DNA of 5,513 bases from Marinilabiliales bacterium (GTDB lineage: Bacteria; Bacteroidota; Bacteroidia; Bacteroidales; UBA12077), in contig PKTC01000530.1 of the NCBI GenBank assembly GCA_002869305.1, positions 8,300 through 13,812 on the forward strand, read 5' to 3'. Position numbers and translations under genes: made by a program. Below, in pieces: positions 1 through 5,513 of the stretch (position 1 is the first letter of the stretch; each line of letters begins with the position of its first letter). The notes beneath the pieces are model-generated. The model was not told the DNA's origin, ran no database searches, and was given only the letters and a program-made list of their open reading frames with translations.

Positions 1-846
1 TAAAACTCCTATAGTTCCCTTATTAACTGAAGCTGCATGCTGATTCGTTTCGAGACCTAAACCACCTCCTTCTGCTGCAACTAACTTTACTTTTTCATTT
101 TCCAAATAATGGTAAAAAGCACCTGCAGCATTACTCCCACCTCCGATACAAGCTAAAATATAATCAGGATCAGATTTGCCTGTTTTTTCTGTTAGCTGAG
201 CTTTTATCTCTTCAGAAATAACAGCCTGAAATCTTGCAACCATATCGGGATAAGGATGTGGACCAACTACAGAACCGATTATGTAGTGTGTATCAACCGG
301 ATTAAAAATCCAATCACGTAAAGCTTCATTGGTGGCATCTTTTAAGGTTTTATTACCAGAAGTGACCGGAATAACTTTTGCACCTAGCATCTTAATTCTT
401 GACACATTAGGAGCTTGTCTTTGTACATCCTCCTCTCCCATATAAATAACACATTCCATATTTTTAAGGGCGCAAACAGTAGCTGTTGCCACTCCGTGCT
501 GCCCTGCACCAGTTTCAGCAATAATCCTTTTCTTACCTAAGCTCTGCGCCAATAATATCTGGCCCACGGTATTATTTATTTTATGAGATCCTGTGTGATT
601 TAAATCCTCCCTTTTTAAATAAACATTGGTATTATAATATTCGGAAAGTCGCTGAGCATAAAAGAGTGGACTTGGTCTTCCTACGTAATCTTTCAGTAGT
701 TTTTTGTACTCTTTAATAAATGATGGCTTTGATATAATTTCTAAATAGTTTCTCTGCAATTCCTCAATGTTTTCGTGCATCATTTCAGGTATAAATGCGC
801 CACCAAATTCACCATAATAACCGTTTTGATCTATGTTAATTTTCAT
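1..846 (-). CDS. trpB: Tryptophan synthase beta chain, C-terminus cut by the window edge
   Basis: TrpB is the PLP enzyme that condenses indole (channelled from TrpA) with L-serine to give L-tryptophan in the cytosol. The reading frame is open from the ATG at 846-844 to position 1, giving 282 residues; the family is usually about 390-400, so roughly the last 110 are outside. Visible signatures are the N-terminal YYGEFGGAFIPE (10-21), the PLP-lysine motif HTGSHKINN with K89, the catalytic glutamate in AETGAGQHG (E111), QRQAPNV (142-148), the GSVVGPHPYPD segment (191-201) and the phosphate-binding glycine loop GGGSNA (235-240). The start is fixed because the conserved N-terminus follows at once and no earlier in-frame start is needed. 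It overlaps the end of trpF by 11 bases in a +1 frame, so translation is probably coupled; there is only a distant AGGA upstream. The EGGG at 259-262 differs slightly from the EAAG often seen. The identification is secure. Confidence 0.98.
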   Translation of the reverse strand, partial: MKINIDQNGYYGEFGGAFIPEMMHENIEELQRNYLEIISKPSFIKEYKKLLKDYVGRPSPLFYAQRLSEYYNTNVYLKREDLNHTGSHKINNTVGQILLAQSLGKKRIIAETGAGQHGVATATVCALKNMECVIYMGEEDVQRQAPNVSRIKMLGAKVIPVTSGNKTLKDATNEALRDWIFNPVDTHYIIGSVVGPHPYPDMVARFQAVISEEIKAQLTEKTGKSDPDYILACIGGGSNAAGAFYHYLENEKVKLVAAEGGGLGLETNQHAASVNKGTIGVL

Positions 847-1483
847 AGCTCATAGTATTAATCCTATTTAACTTTTGTTTAAAAGCCTGAACACGTGAAA
901 TATCTTTCACACCCGGCTCAGTCTCAAATTGACTATTGATATCGATGCCACACATCATTCGCAACGAGAGGTTCTTTATGACTTCTGCATCACCGGATTT
1001 TATTCCTCCACTTAAAAAGAATGGAAGCATAAAATTATAATTATTGAGTAAAGTCCAGTCAAATTTAACTCCGTTACCTCCATGCAAAGCTCCTTTAGTA
1101 TCGAATAGAAAATATGAACAGAATGGGGTATAGGCATCTACTGATTTAAAATCAAATGATTCATCTATACTAAATGCCTTAATTATTGGAATTCTTTTGA
1201 GAAACAAGCGAGCACAGTATGACTGGTTTTCGTCGCCATGCAGTTGGACATAATCTAAGCGGTATTGCTTTTTTATACGCTGAACAAGCTCAATATCCTC
1301 ATTAACAAATACTCCTACCCGTTTTATATTCTTGGGTATTTGATCAAGATCTTTGGAAGAAATTTGATCTCCAACATATCTTTTCGATTTTTTGTAAAAA
1401 ATAAATCCAATATAGTCTGGTTTTACTTTTACAAGTTTCCATAAATTATCAGGATTATTTAACCCGCAAACTTTCAGTTTCAT
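836..1483 (-). CDS. trpF: Phosphoribosylanthranilate isomerase
   Basis: TrpF catalyses the Amadori rearrangement of N-(5'-phosphoribosyl)anthranilate to the carboxyphenylamino-deoxyribulose phosphate used by TrpC. The 215 residues match the usual single-domain TIM-barrel length. Seen in order: KVCG with the general-base cysteine C6 on the first strand, YIGFIF and KSKRYV (24-37), VGVFVN (56-61), the YVQLHGDE strand (78-85), FDTKG with the general-acid aspartate D128, FLSGGI (156-161) and GIDINSQFE (179-187) with GVKD after it for phosphate binding. The start is decided by KVCG at residues 4-7, which leaves no room for a later methionine. The gene starts inside trpC (29-base overlap) and ends inside trpB (11-base overlap). 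Both downstream frames are shifted by one base, consistent with translational coupling. It contains two Trp residues (W15, W143). It is a stand-alone gene, unlike the trpC-trpF fusion of enteric bacteria. Confidence 0.97.
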   Translation of the reverse strand: MKLKVCGLNNPDNLWKLVKVKPDYIGFIFYKKSKRYVGDQISSKDLDQIPKNIKRVGVFVNEDIELVQRIKKQYRLDYVQLHGDENQSYCARLFLKRIPIIKAFSIDESFDFKSVDAYTPFCSYFLFDTKGALHGGNGVKFDWTLLNNYNFMLPFFLSGGIKSGDAEVIKNLSLRMMCGIDINSQFETEPGVKDISRVQAFKQKLNRINTMSYEN

Positions 1484-2300
1484 ATGTTATTTCTTTTAGT
1501 TTATCATTACTGACATTCTTTGTAAGATCTGAGATAATATCTTTACAGGCTCTACCAGGGTTTGAAGTTTTCATAAAATTTTCGCCGATTAAAAAACCAT
1601 TAAAGCCATATGACCTTAATAGGTTAATATCGCTGGCATTACTAATTCCACTTTCCGAAACTTTTATTAATTCATTTGGGATTTCATCAGCCATTTCAAC
1701 GGATTGCTGAATATCTGTTTGAAATGTTTCCAGGTTTCGATTATTAACTCCAACAATTTCGATAAGCTCATTCATCTTACCTAAATCTTGTTTATTATGA
1801 ACCTCGAAAAGAACTTCTAAGTCCAATGAATTAGCAAGCATTGTCATGCTACGTAATTTAGATTTTGAAAGTGCATTAGCAATAAGTAGAATAGCATCAG
1901 CACCAATCGACTTTGCCTCTATTACCTGATACTCATCGATAAAAAAGTCCTTTTGAAGAATCGGACAGTAATTATACTTTCGTGCCTGGGTTAGGTGTTC
2001 TGTTTTTCCACCAAAAAATTTTTGATCGGTTAAAATAGATAGAGCAGATGCTCCAGCTTGCATGTATTCAATACTTATTTTAGATACATCTGCATAAGGA
2101 TTAATATCTCCTTTCGAAGGAGATTTAGTCTTAAACTCAGCAATAATTCCCGACTTATCCGACAGTACTAAATACTTCTTTAAAGAAACTGTGTCAGTAT
2201 TAAAATAAATGCTCTTTTCAAGCAACTTTATTGGATAAAGTTGCTTTCGCTCGTCAACTTCGTTTCTTTTATTTCTAAGAATTTGTGATAGTATATTCAT
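1455..2300 (-). CDS. trpC: Indole-3-glycerol phosphate synthase
   Basis: TrpC decarboxylates and closes the ring of carboxyphenylamino-deoxyribulose phosphate to make indole-3-glycerol phosphate, the substrate of TrpA. The 281 residues are slightly longer than the common 255-270. Motifs of this TIM barrel appear in order: IIAEFKTKSPSKG (52-64; catalytic-site E55 and K57), SILTDQKFFGG (88-98), ILQKDFFID (114-122; catalytic lysine K117), LLIANAL (138-144), LFEVHN (164-169; E166), VGVNNRNLE (183-191), VSESGI (214-219; S217) and GFLIGE (235-240). The N-terminal ILRNKRNEVDERK is the usual helix before the barrel. The ATG is 5 bases after the trpD stop. The last codons overlap the start of trpF by 29 bases, and this extra C-terminal stretch accounts for the added length. 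No Trp residue is present. The early coding region contains a perfect 11-bp inverted repeat, listed separately. Confidence 0.97.
   Translation of the reverse strand: MNILSQILRNKRNEVDERKQLYPIKLLEKSIYFNTDTVSLKKYLVLSDKSGIIAEFKTKSPSKGDINPYADVSKISIEYMQAGASALSILTDQKFFGGKTEHLTQARKYNYCPILQKDFFIDEYQVIEAKSIGADAILLIANALSKSKLRSMTMLANSLDLEVLFEVHNKQDLGKMNELIEIVGVNNRNLETFQTDIQQSVEMADEIPNELIKVSESGISNASDINLLRSYGFNGFLIGENFMKTSNPGRACKDIISDLTKNVSNDKLKEITYETESLRVK
2220..2246 (-). repeat. Perfect 11-bp inverted repeat inside the start of trpC
   Basis: The arms are 2220-2230 and 2236-2246 with a 5-base spacer. In the trpC transcript they would form a perfect 11-bp stem with a UCCAA loop over codons 19-27. The 3' arm is followed by GAAAAGAGC, not a T-run, so it is not an intrinsic terminator. 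It is too long to dismiss easily as chance, but the protein segment it encodes (KQLYPIKLL) is not a strongly conserved motif, so codon choice could be free to build it. Its function is unknown; a transcript stability, processing or translation-rate element is possible. Confidence 0.6.
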
Positions 2301-2305
2301 ATGTG

Positions 2306-3292
2306 CTAATTGATTAGATTTTTAAAACTTTGCAAGGCAGCACCACTTAATAAAGAATTTCTGGCCTGGTTGATACAATCCGATAATTCGTTTTTTTTAT
2401 CCATACATTTTAATGCCATACCAGCATTAGCAAGAACTACATTATTTTGGGCTTCGGTTCCCTTACCTTCTAGTATATTAATGAAGATTTTACCAGATTC
2501 CTTTACAGTACTACCCCCTTTAATTTGTGATGGATCTAGCTCATTAAATCCTAAATCAGCAGGACTTTGAATAACATCCATTTGGTTTGATTGTGCACGA
2601 AAATCTCCAGTAAGAGAAATTTCATCATAACCATCCAGACTATGAACTATAGCAAAATTTTTTTCCAGGTTTTGGTAGATATATGTATAAATCCTTACCA
2701 GTTCCAGGTTAAAAACACCAACCAATTGATTCTTTGGAGAAGAAGGATTAACCATAGGTCCCAACATATTAAAAAAGGTTTTAACGGCTAATTCTTTTCG
2801 AATTGGGGCAATGCTTTTCATGGCAGGATTAAATAAGGGTGCGTGTAAGAAACAAATCCCTGCATAATCCAGTTCTTTCCTAAGCTTATCGGCATTGTTT
2901 GAAAACTCATAACCGAAATATTCGAGCACATTAGAAGATCCGCAAGTTGATGAAACGCCATAATTTCCATGTTTTGCCACTTTAACCCCTACTCCTGCCA
3001 CCACAAAAGATGCAAGTGTTGAAATATTAAAAGTATCTTTTCCATCTCCTCCTGTTCCGCATAGGTCAATGGTATTGTAATCCGAAAAATCCACTTTTAA
3101 ACACAACTCAAGCATTGCATCTCGAAACCCCTTTAATTCTTCCAATGTTACATTTCTAAGCTGGAATACGCTTAAAAATGCTGCCATTTGAGATGCATTA
3201 AATTCGCCCTTAGCAATCCGCAATAATATTTGTTTAGAATCATCCCTTGATAAAGTGTGATTTTGGAAAAGCTCATTTAAAATTGTTTTCAT
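2306..3292 (-). CDS. trpD: Anthranilate phosphoribosyltransferase
   Basis: TrpD transfers the phosphoribosyl group from PRPP to anthranilate, the second step of the branch. The 328 residues are typical of a stand-alone enzyme, with no fused glutaminase domain. An N-terminal helical domain (about 1-68) precedes DLCGTGGDGKDTFNIST (76-92), the PRPP-binding loop (GTGGD at 79-83). Then come KHGN (107-110) with VSSTCGSSNVLE (113-124), HAPLFNPAMKSIAPIRKEL (150-168) including the anthranilate-contacting arginine R165, FFNMLGPMVNPS (173-184), and the magnesium-binding DE pair at 223-224 in DGYDEISLT. The C-terminal VVLANAGMAL (285-294) is also characteristic. All key residues seen are intact. The gene begins 10 bases after the trpG stop and ends 5 bases before trpC. 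The region before its ATG is T/A-rich with no Shine-Dalgarno motif. It contains no Trp. Confidence 0.98.
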   Translation of the reverse strand: MKTILNELFQNHTLSRDDSKQILLRIAKGEFNASQMAAFLSVFQLRNVTLEELKGFRDAMLELCLKVDFSDYNTIDLCGTGGDGKDTFNISTLASFVVAGVGVKVAKHGNYGVSSTCGSSNVLEYFGYEFSNNADKLRKELDYAGICFLHAPLFNPAMKSIAPIRKELAVKTFFNMLGPMVNPSSPKNQLVGVFNLELVRIYTYIYQNLEKNFAIVHSLDGYDEISLTGDFRAQSNQMDVIQSPADLGFNELDPSQIKGGSTVKESGKIFINILEGKGTEAQNNVVLANAGMALKCMDKKNELSDCINQARNSLLSGAALQSFKNLIN

Positions 3293-3302
3293 AAAATAAA
3301 AT

Positions 3303-3953
3303 TTAAAAGCTTAGTGATTTAGATTGAAAATTTTTTATCTCAAATTCTTTTGAATTATCAGAAGGCAGAGAGATGGTGTTTTGATTATAATCAAATAACC
3401 AGTTTCGTATAATCTGGCTCCCAACTGGAGTTAGCAAGGATTCTGGATGAAACTGAACACCTTTAATATCATATGACTTGTGCGAAAGGGCCATGATAAT
3501 ACCTGATGAATCTTCAGCAGTAATTTCAAAACATGCTGGCAGTTTATCTTTTGAAACAATCCATGAATGATATCTTCCTGCTTTAAAATTTTCAGGTATA
3601 TTTCTAAAAAGACTATCATTTGACTTTTTAAAAACTTCGCTTGCAATTCCGTGAAAGACTTCCTTAACATTTTCAAGCATGCCACCAAAAACTTCAGAAA
3701 TTGCCTGTAGTCCTAAACATACTCCTAGTATACTTTTTTCTTTTGCGTATTGACTTATAACGTTTTTGAGATTTCCTGCTTCATCAGGAATTCCTGGTCC
3801 CGGAGAAAGCAATATCTTATCGTAAGTTGAAATTTCACTTAAATCAAACTGATCATTTCTTTTTATATCAACCTTTTGTTTTATAATGGATTGAACCAGG
3901 TAAACTAAGTTATAAGTGAACGAGTCGTAATTGTCTATTATTAATACCTTCAT
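3303..3953 (-). CDS. trpG: Anthranilate synthase component II, glutamine amidotransferase
   Basis: TrpG is the class I glutaminase subunit of anthranilate synthase; it releases ammonia from glutamine for TrpE. Seen are the N-terminal LIIDNYDSFTYNLV (4-17), LLSPGPGIPDEAGN (48-61, oxyanion region), the nucleophile elbow GVCLGLQAI with C79, the RYHSW segment (127-131), and GVQFHPES (165-172) with H169 and E171, so the Cys-His-Glu triad is complete. The motif is GVCLGLQ where many relatives have GVCLGHQ. At 216 residues it is about 25 longer than the usual 190; the extra part is a low-complexity, Ser/Lys/Asn-rich tail after NWLFDYN (184-190). The gene lies between trpE (4-base gap) and trpD (10-base gap). 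In some bacteria TrpG also serves PabB for folate synthesis; the partner here is clearly the adjacent TrpE, and a shared role cannot be judged from this window. Confidence 0.96.
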   Translation of the reverse strand: MKVLIIDNYDSFTYNLVYLVQSIIKQKVDIKRNDQFDLSEISTYDKILLSPGPGIPDEAGNLKNVISQYAKEKSILGVCLGLQAISEVFGGMLENVKEVFHGIASEVFKKSNDSLFRNIPENFKAGRYHSWIVSKDKLPACFEITAEDSSGIIMALSHKSYDIKGVQFHPESLLTPVGSQIIRNWLFDYNQNTISLPSDNSKEFEIKNFQSKSLSF

Positions 3954-3957
3954 TATT

Positions 3958-5391
3958 TTAGTTATTTGTGGGTAGTGAATGGTAAATGTTTTTATTTAGG
4001 TTCTTATGAGTATTTGCATTCTTAATTGCTTGCTTTAATGCGGTTAGTTTGTGATTCACTTCTAGCAACTCCTTTGTTTCATCGGATTTTGAAACGATCC
4101 CAGCTCCAGCCTGATAGAAAAGTGTATTATTCTTACTTAAAAAAGTACGAATAGTGATGGCCTTATTTAATTCACCATTAAATCCTATAAATCCAATACA
4201 TCCTCCATAAAATCCACGTTCTGCTGGCTCATACTCATTAATAAGTTGCATGGCTCGGTATTTGGGTGCTCCCGTTAATGTTCCCGCCGGGAAAGTATCG
4301 GCAAGCATTTTAACTGGATTTTTATCAGAAATTTCTCCTGAAACCTTCGAAACGATATGAATGACATGAGAATAAAAATGAATTTCTTTATAATTTTCAA
4401 CTTTAATATTATCCGCATTTCTACTTAGGTCATTTCTGGCAAGATCAACCAACATTACATGTTCGGCGTTTTCTTTAGAATCTTCGGATAATGTAATCGC
4501 AAGTTCTTTATCTCTTTCATCATTGCCCGATCTTGGGTAAGTTCCTGCAATTGGATTTATGTATGCCTTGTTTCCCTTTATTTCTATTTGGGATTCTGGT
4601 GAAGAACCAAAAATCCTAAAACTCCCGTAATCAAAATAAAACAAATATGGAGAGGGATTTAATGATCTCAGCTGACGATACACATTAAAATCGTCGCCTT
4701 GATATTCTTGCGAAAACTTTCTTGAAAGTACCAATTGAAAAACATTACCTCTTAAACAGTTTTCTTTTGCTTTTTTTACAATACCTGTAAATTCTTCGTT
4801 CGTAAAATTTGTATTTTCCGAACCAATACTACTAAATGGAAAATTCGATATATTCCTGTTTCTCAGTATATTTTCTAACTTATCAAGATCGGAAACCTCC
4901 CTCTCCATTAAATTTTCAAGCAGAATAATTTCATCTTTGTAATGATTAAAGGCAATGATATACTTATACAAACTATAATTTAATTCCGGAATTGAATTAT
5001 GATCTCTTTTATCAGATAACTTTACTGTCTCAAAGTATTTTACTGCATTGTAGCTTGAATAACCATAAAACCCATTAAAAGCATAAGAATTATTATCCAG
5101 TTGAAACGATTCAATGAAATTCTGAAGTTCATTAACAATATTGATATTATCTTCTATTTCTTTAGTGAACGTTTCATTTCGAATTTTGCATATTAATTTA
5201 TCATTATCCACCGTAAAATTAGCAAATGGTAACACACAAATAAAAGAATAACAATTTTCAAGATGGTGAAAGTCTGTGCTTTCCAACAGAATGGATTTTG
5301 GAAACACATCTCTAATTTTTAAGTAAATACTTACAGGTGTATATGTATCTGCAAGTATCTTTCTCGATTTGGTTCTAATTTTTCTCATCAT
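3958..5391 (-). CDS. trpE: Anthranilate synthase component I
   Basis: TrpE converts chorismate to anthranilate using ammonia supplied by TrpG, the committed and feedback-controlled step. The 477 residues fit a stand-alone TrpE. The N-terminal domain has SILLES (33-38), the tryptophan-binding LLES motif of the feedback site, and NPSPYLFYF (245-253) supplies its second part. These favour TrpE over the related PabB, as does the operon context. The chorismate-binding domain shows FQLVLSR (218-224), GSSPES (262-267), PIAGTYPR (280-287), ENAEHVMLVDLARND (307-321) with H311, TFPAGTLTGAPK (366-377), YGGCIGF (395-401) and QAGAGIV (427-433). Two ATG codons stand in tandem (5391-5389 and 5388-5386), so the product may start one residue later. 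No Shine-Dalgarno motif is visible; the upstream bases are A/T rich. The gene begins 19 bases after the attenuator's T-tract. It contains no tryptophan residue at all. Confidence 0.98.
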   Translation of the reverse strand: MMRKIRTKSRKILADTYTPVSIYLKIRDVFPKSILLESTDFHHLENCYSFICVLPFANFTVDNDKLICKIRNETFTKEIEDNINIVNELQNFIESFQLDNNSYAFNGFYGYSSYNAVKYFETVKLSDKRDHNSIPELNYSLYKYIIAFNHYKDEIILLENLMEREVSDLDKLENILRNRNISNFPFSSIGSENTNFTNEEFTGIVKKAKENCLRGNVFQLVLSRKFSQEYQGDDFNVYRQLRSLNPSPYLFYFDYGSFRIFGSSPESQIEIKGNKAYINPIAGTYPRSGNDERDKELAITLSEDSKENAEHVMLVDLARNDLSRNADNIKVENYKEIHFYSHVIHIVSKVSGEISDKNPVKMLADTFPAGTLTGAPKYRAMQLINEYEPAERGFYGGCIGFIGFNGELNKAITIRTFLSKNNTLFYQAGAGIVSKSDETKELLEVNHKLTALKQAIKNANTHKNLNKNIYHSLPTNN

Positions 5392-5410
5392 TTAAATTAT
5401 CTGGTTTAAC

Positions 5411-5443
5411 AAAAAAGGCCTGTCGTGGGAACGACAGGCCTTT
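5411..5443 (-). terminator. Intrinsic terminator upstream of trpE, likely the trp attenuator
   Basis: On the minus strand this is a 13-bp perfect stem (10 mixed pairs plus three A-T pairs at the base) with a TCCC loop. The arms are 5431-5443 and 5414-5426, and six T residues (5416-5411) follow the GGCC of the 3' arm. It lies between the Trp-codon leader frame and trpE, 19 bases before the trpE ATG, so in the minus direction it would stop transcription before the first structural gene. The opposite side has only an interrupted T-run, so plus-strand termination is less likely. The hairpin itself is plain; its role as a regulated attenuator is inferred from position. Confidence 0.93.
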
Positions 5444-5457
5444 ATATTTATAGACAT

Positions 5458-5498
5458 AGCACGTTTACCTCACAAGTTGTTGTGAATTAACACATGCC
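5458..5498 (-). other. Nested leader RNA stem: inner 6-bp hairpin and outer 7-pair helix
   Basis: The inner hairpin is perfect: TCACAA, loop CAAC, TTGTGA, at 5485-5470 on the minus strand. Its 3' arm contains the leader stop codon. Around it, GGCATGT (5498-5492) can pair with ACGTGCT (5464-5458) through seven pairs, two of them G-U. The outer 5' arm starts in the third Trp codon. This could act as the pause or anti-antiterminator structure that forms when a ribosome is absent or has passed. The inner stem is clear by eye; the outer helix is weaker and needs folding. Confidence 0.5.
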
Positions 5499-5513
5499 AC
5501 CACCAATTATTGT
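5470..5513 (-). CDS. trpL: trp operon leader peptide, 5' end outside the window
   Basis: On the minus strand, the frame read from 5511 gives N-N-W-W-W-H-V-L-I-H-N-N-L and a TGA stop at 5472-5470. Three consecutive TGG codons occupy 5505-5497. Trp is rare in the neighbouring proteins, so three in a row directly before a terminator and trpE is the hallmark of a leader peptide that senses charged tRNA-Trp. Low charged tRNA would stall the ribosome at these codons and favour read-through into trpE; plentiful Trp would let it reach the stop, 26 bases before the terminator stem. The start codon and ribosome-binding site lie beyond position 5513. Two other frames here are partly open, but neither encodes a Trp run. 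Inference rests on codon content and position. Confidence 0.85.
   Translation of the reverse strand, partial: NNWWWHVLIHNNL

Larger units (their letters stand above)
5392..5513 (-). promoter_or_regulatory. trp attenuation leader region (promoter not included)
   Basis: This 122-base untranslated leader and leader-peptide region contains, in transcription order, the Trp-codon frame, the nested stem, a short A/T-rich linker, the terminator with its T-tract, and the A/T-rich start region of trpE. The order matches ribosome-mediated attenuation. I see no TrpR-like operator or repeated GAG/UAG triplets of the kind bound by TRAP. The operon promoter must lie upstream, outside the window; nothing between the leader stop and trpE looks like the Bacteroidota TAnnTTTG promoter element. 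Confidence 0.8.

Noticed and set aside
1058..1092. Possible internal promoter on the minus strand in trpF (TTTG, 17 bases, TAAATTTG)
   Set aside because: It resembles the Bacteroidota promoter pattern, but the spacing is short of the usual 19 or more bases, and such matches are common in A/T-rich coding DNA. Transcript start mapping would be needed.
1387..1402. A/T inverted repeat (7-bp arms, 2-base spacer) in trpF
   Set aside because: The loop is too small for a stable hairpin and the arms are only runs of A and T from Phe and Lys codons.
2106..2124. 8-bp inverted repeat with a 3-base loop in trpC
   Set aside because: It falls on codons for the conserved KSPSKGDI motif, so it is probably a by-product of protein sequence and codon use; there is no T-tract.
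2310..2570. Plus-strand open frame of 86 codons opposite the end of trpD
   Set aside because: It lies wholly antisense to trpD, which has all its family motifs; the translation resembles nothing recognisable, and A/T-rich antisense frames of this size are expected by chance.
2591..2791. Plus-strand open frame of 66 codons opposite trpD
   Set aside because: It is antisense to the conserved catalytic part of trpD and has no domain, neighbour or start-site support.
3431..3688. Minus-strand open frame of 85 codons inside trpG
   Set aside because: It is a shifted frame of trpG itself, and the trpG frame carries the amidotransferase motifs across the same bases.
3785..3796. 12-bp perfect palindrome in trpG
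   Set aside because: It encodes the conserved PGPGIPDE region, is a single copy, and is not in a promoter position; it is likely chance.
4283..4295. Palindrome-like TTCCCG-C-CGGGAA in trpE
   Set aside because: A one-base spacer cannot form a hairpin, and the bases encode the conserved FPAG segment.

Overview
The window is most of a tryptophan biosynthesis operon, read entirely on the minus strand (right to left). In transcription order it holds a tryptophan-rich leader peptide (5' end cut by the window), an intrinsic terminator/attenuator, then trpE, trpG, trpD, trpC, trpF and the first 282 codons of trpB, which runs off the left edge. No convincing gene lies on the plus strand. There is no gene-free stretch over 300 bases; the longest is the 78 bases between the leader peptide and trpE, and the attenuator occupies it.

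The DNA is strongly A+T rich, the start codons are preceded by A/T-rich sequence instead of clear Shine-Dalgarno motifs, and the gene order is trpE-G-D-C-F-B with trpC and trpF separate. Together these suggest a Bacteroidota organism. This is inferred from gene order and style, and no lower rank can be fixed by eye.

The genes cover chorismate to tryptophan except the alpha subunit of tryptophan synthase. TrpE and TrpG form anthranilate synthase; TrpD adds the phosphoribosyl group; TrpF isomerises phosphoribosylanthranilate; TrpC closes the indole ring; TrpB joins indole to serine. trpA would be expected just beyond position 1. Packing is tight: gaps of 4, 10 and 5 bases (E/G, G/D, D/C) and overlaps of 29 and 11 bases (C/F, F/B), which suggests one transcript with translational coupling.

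The most interesting signal is at the right edge. A short open frame with three consecutive Trp codons ends 26 bases before a 13-bp hairpin with a six-T tract, which sits 19 bases before trpE. This is the layout of ribosome-mediated transcription attenuation. A nested leader stem and a weaker candidate antiterminator can be drawn by hand. The enzymes themselves are almost free of tryptophan (5 Trp in 1,799 visible residues). A second notable structure is a perfect 11-bp hairpin inside the start of trpC. Otherwise this is an ordinary biosynthetic locus, and I see no sign of a novel multi-gene system.
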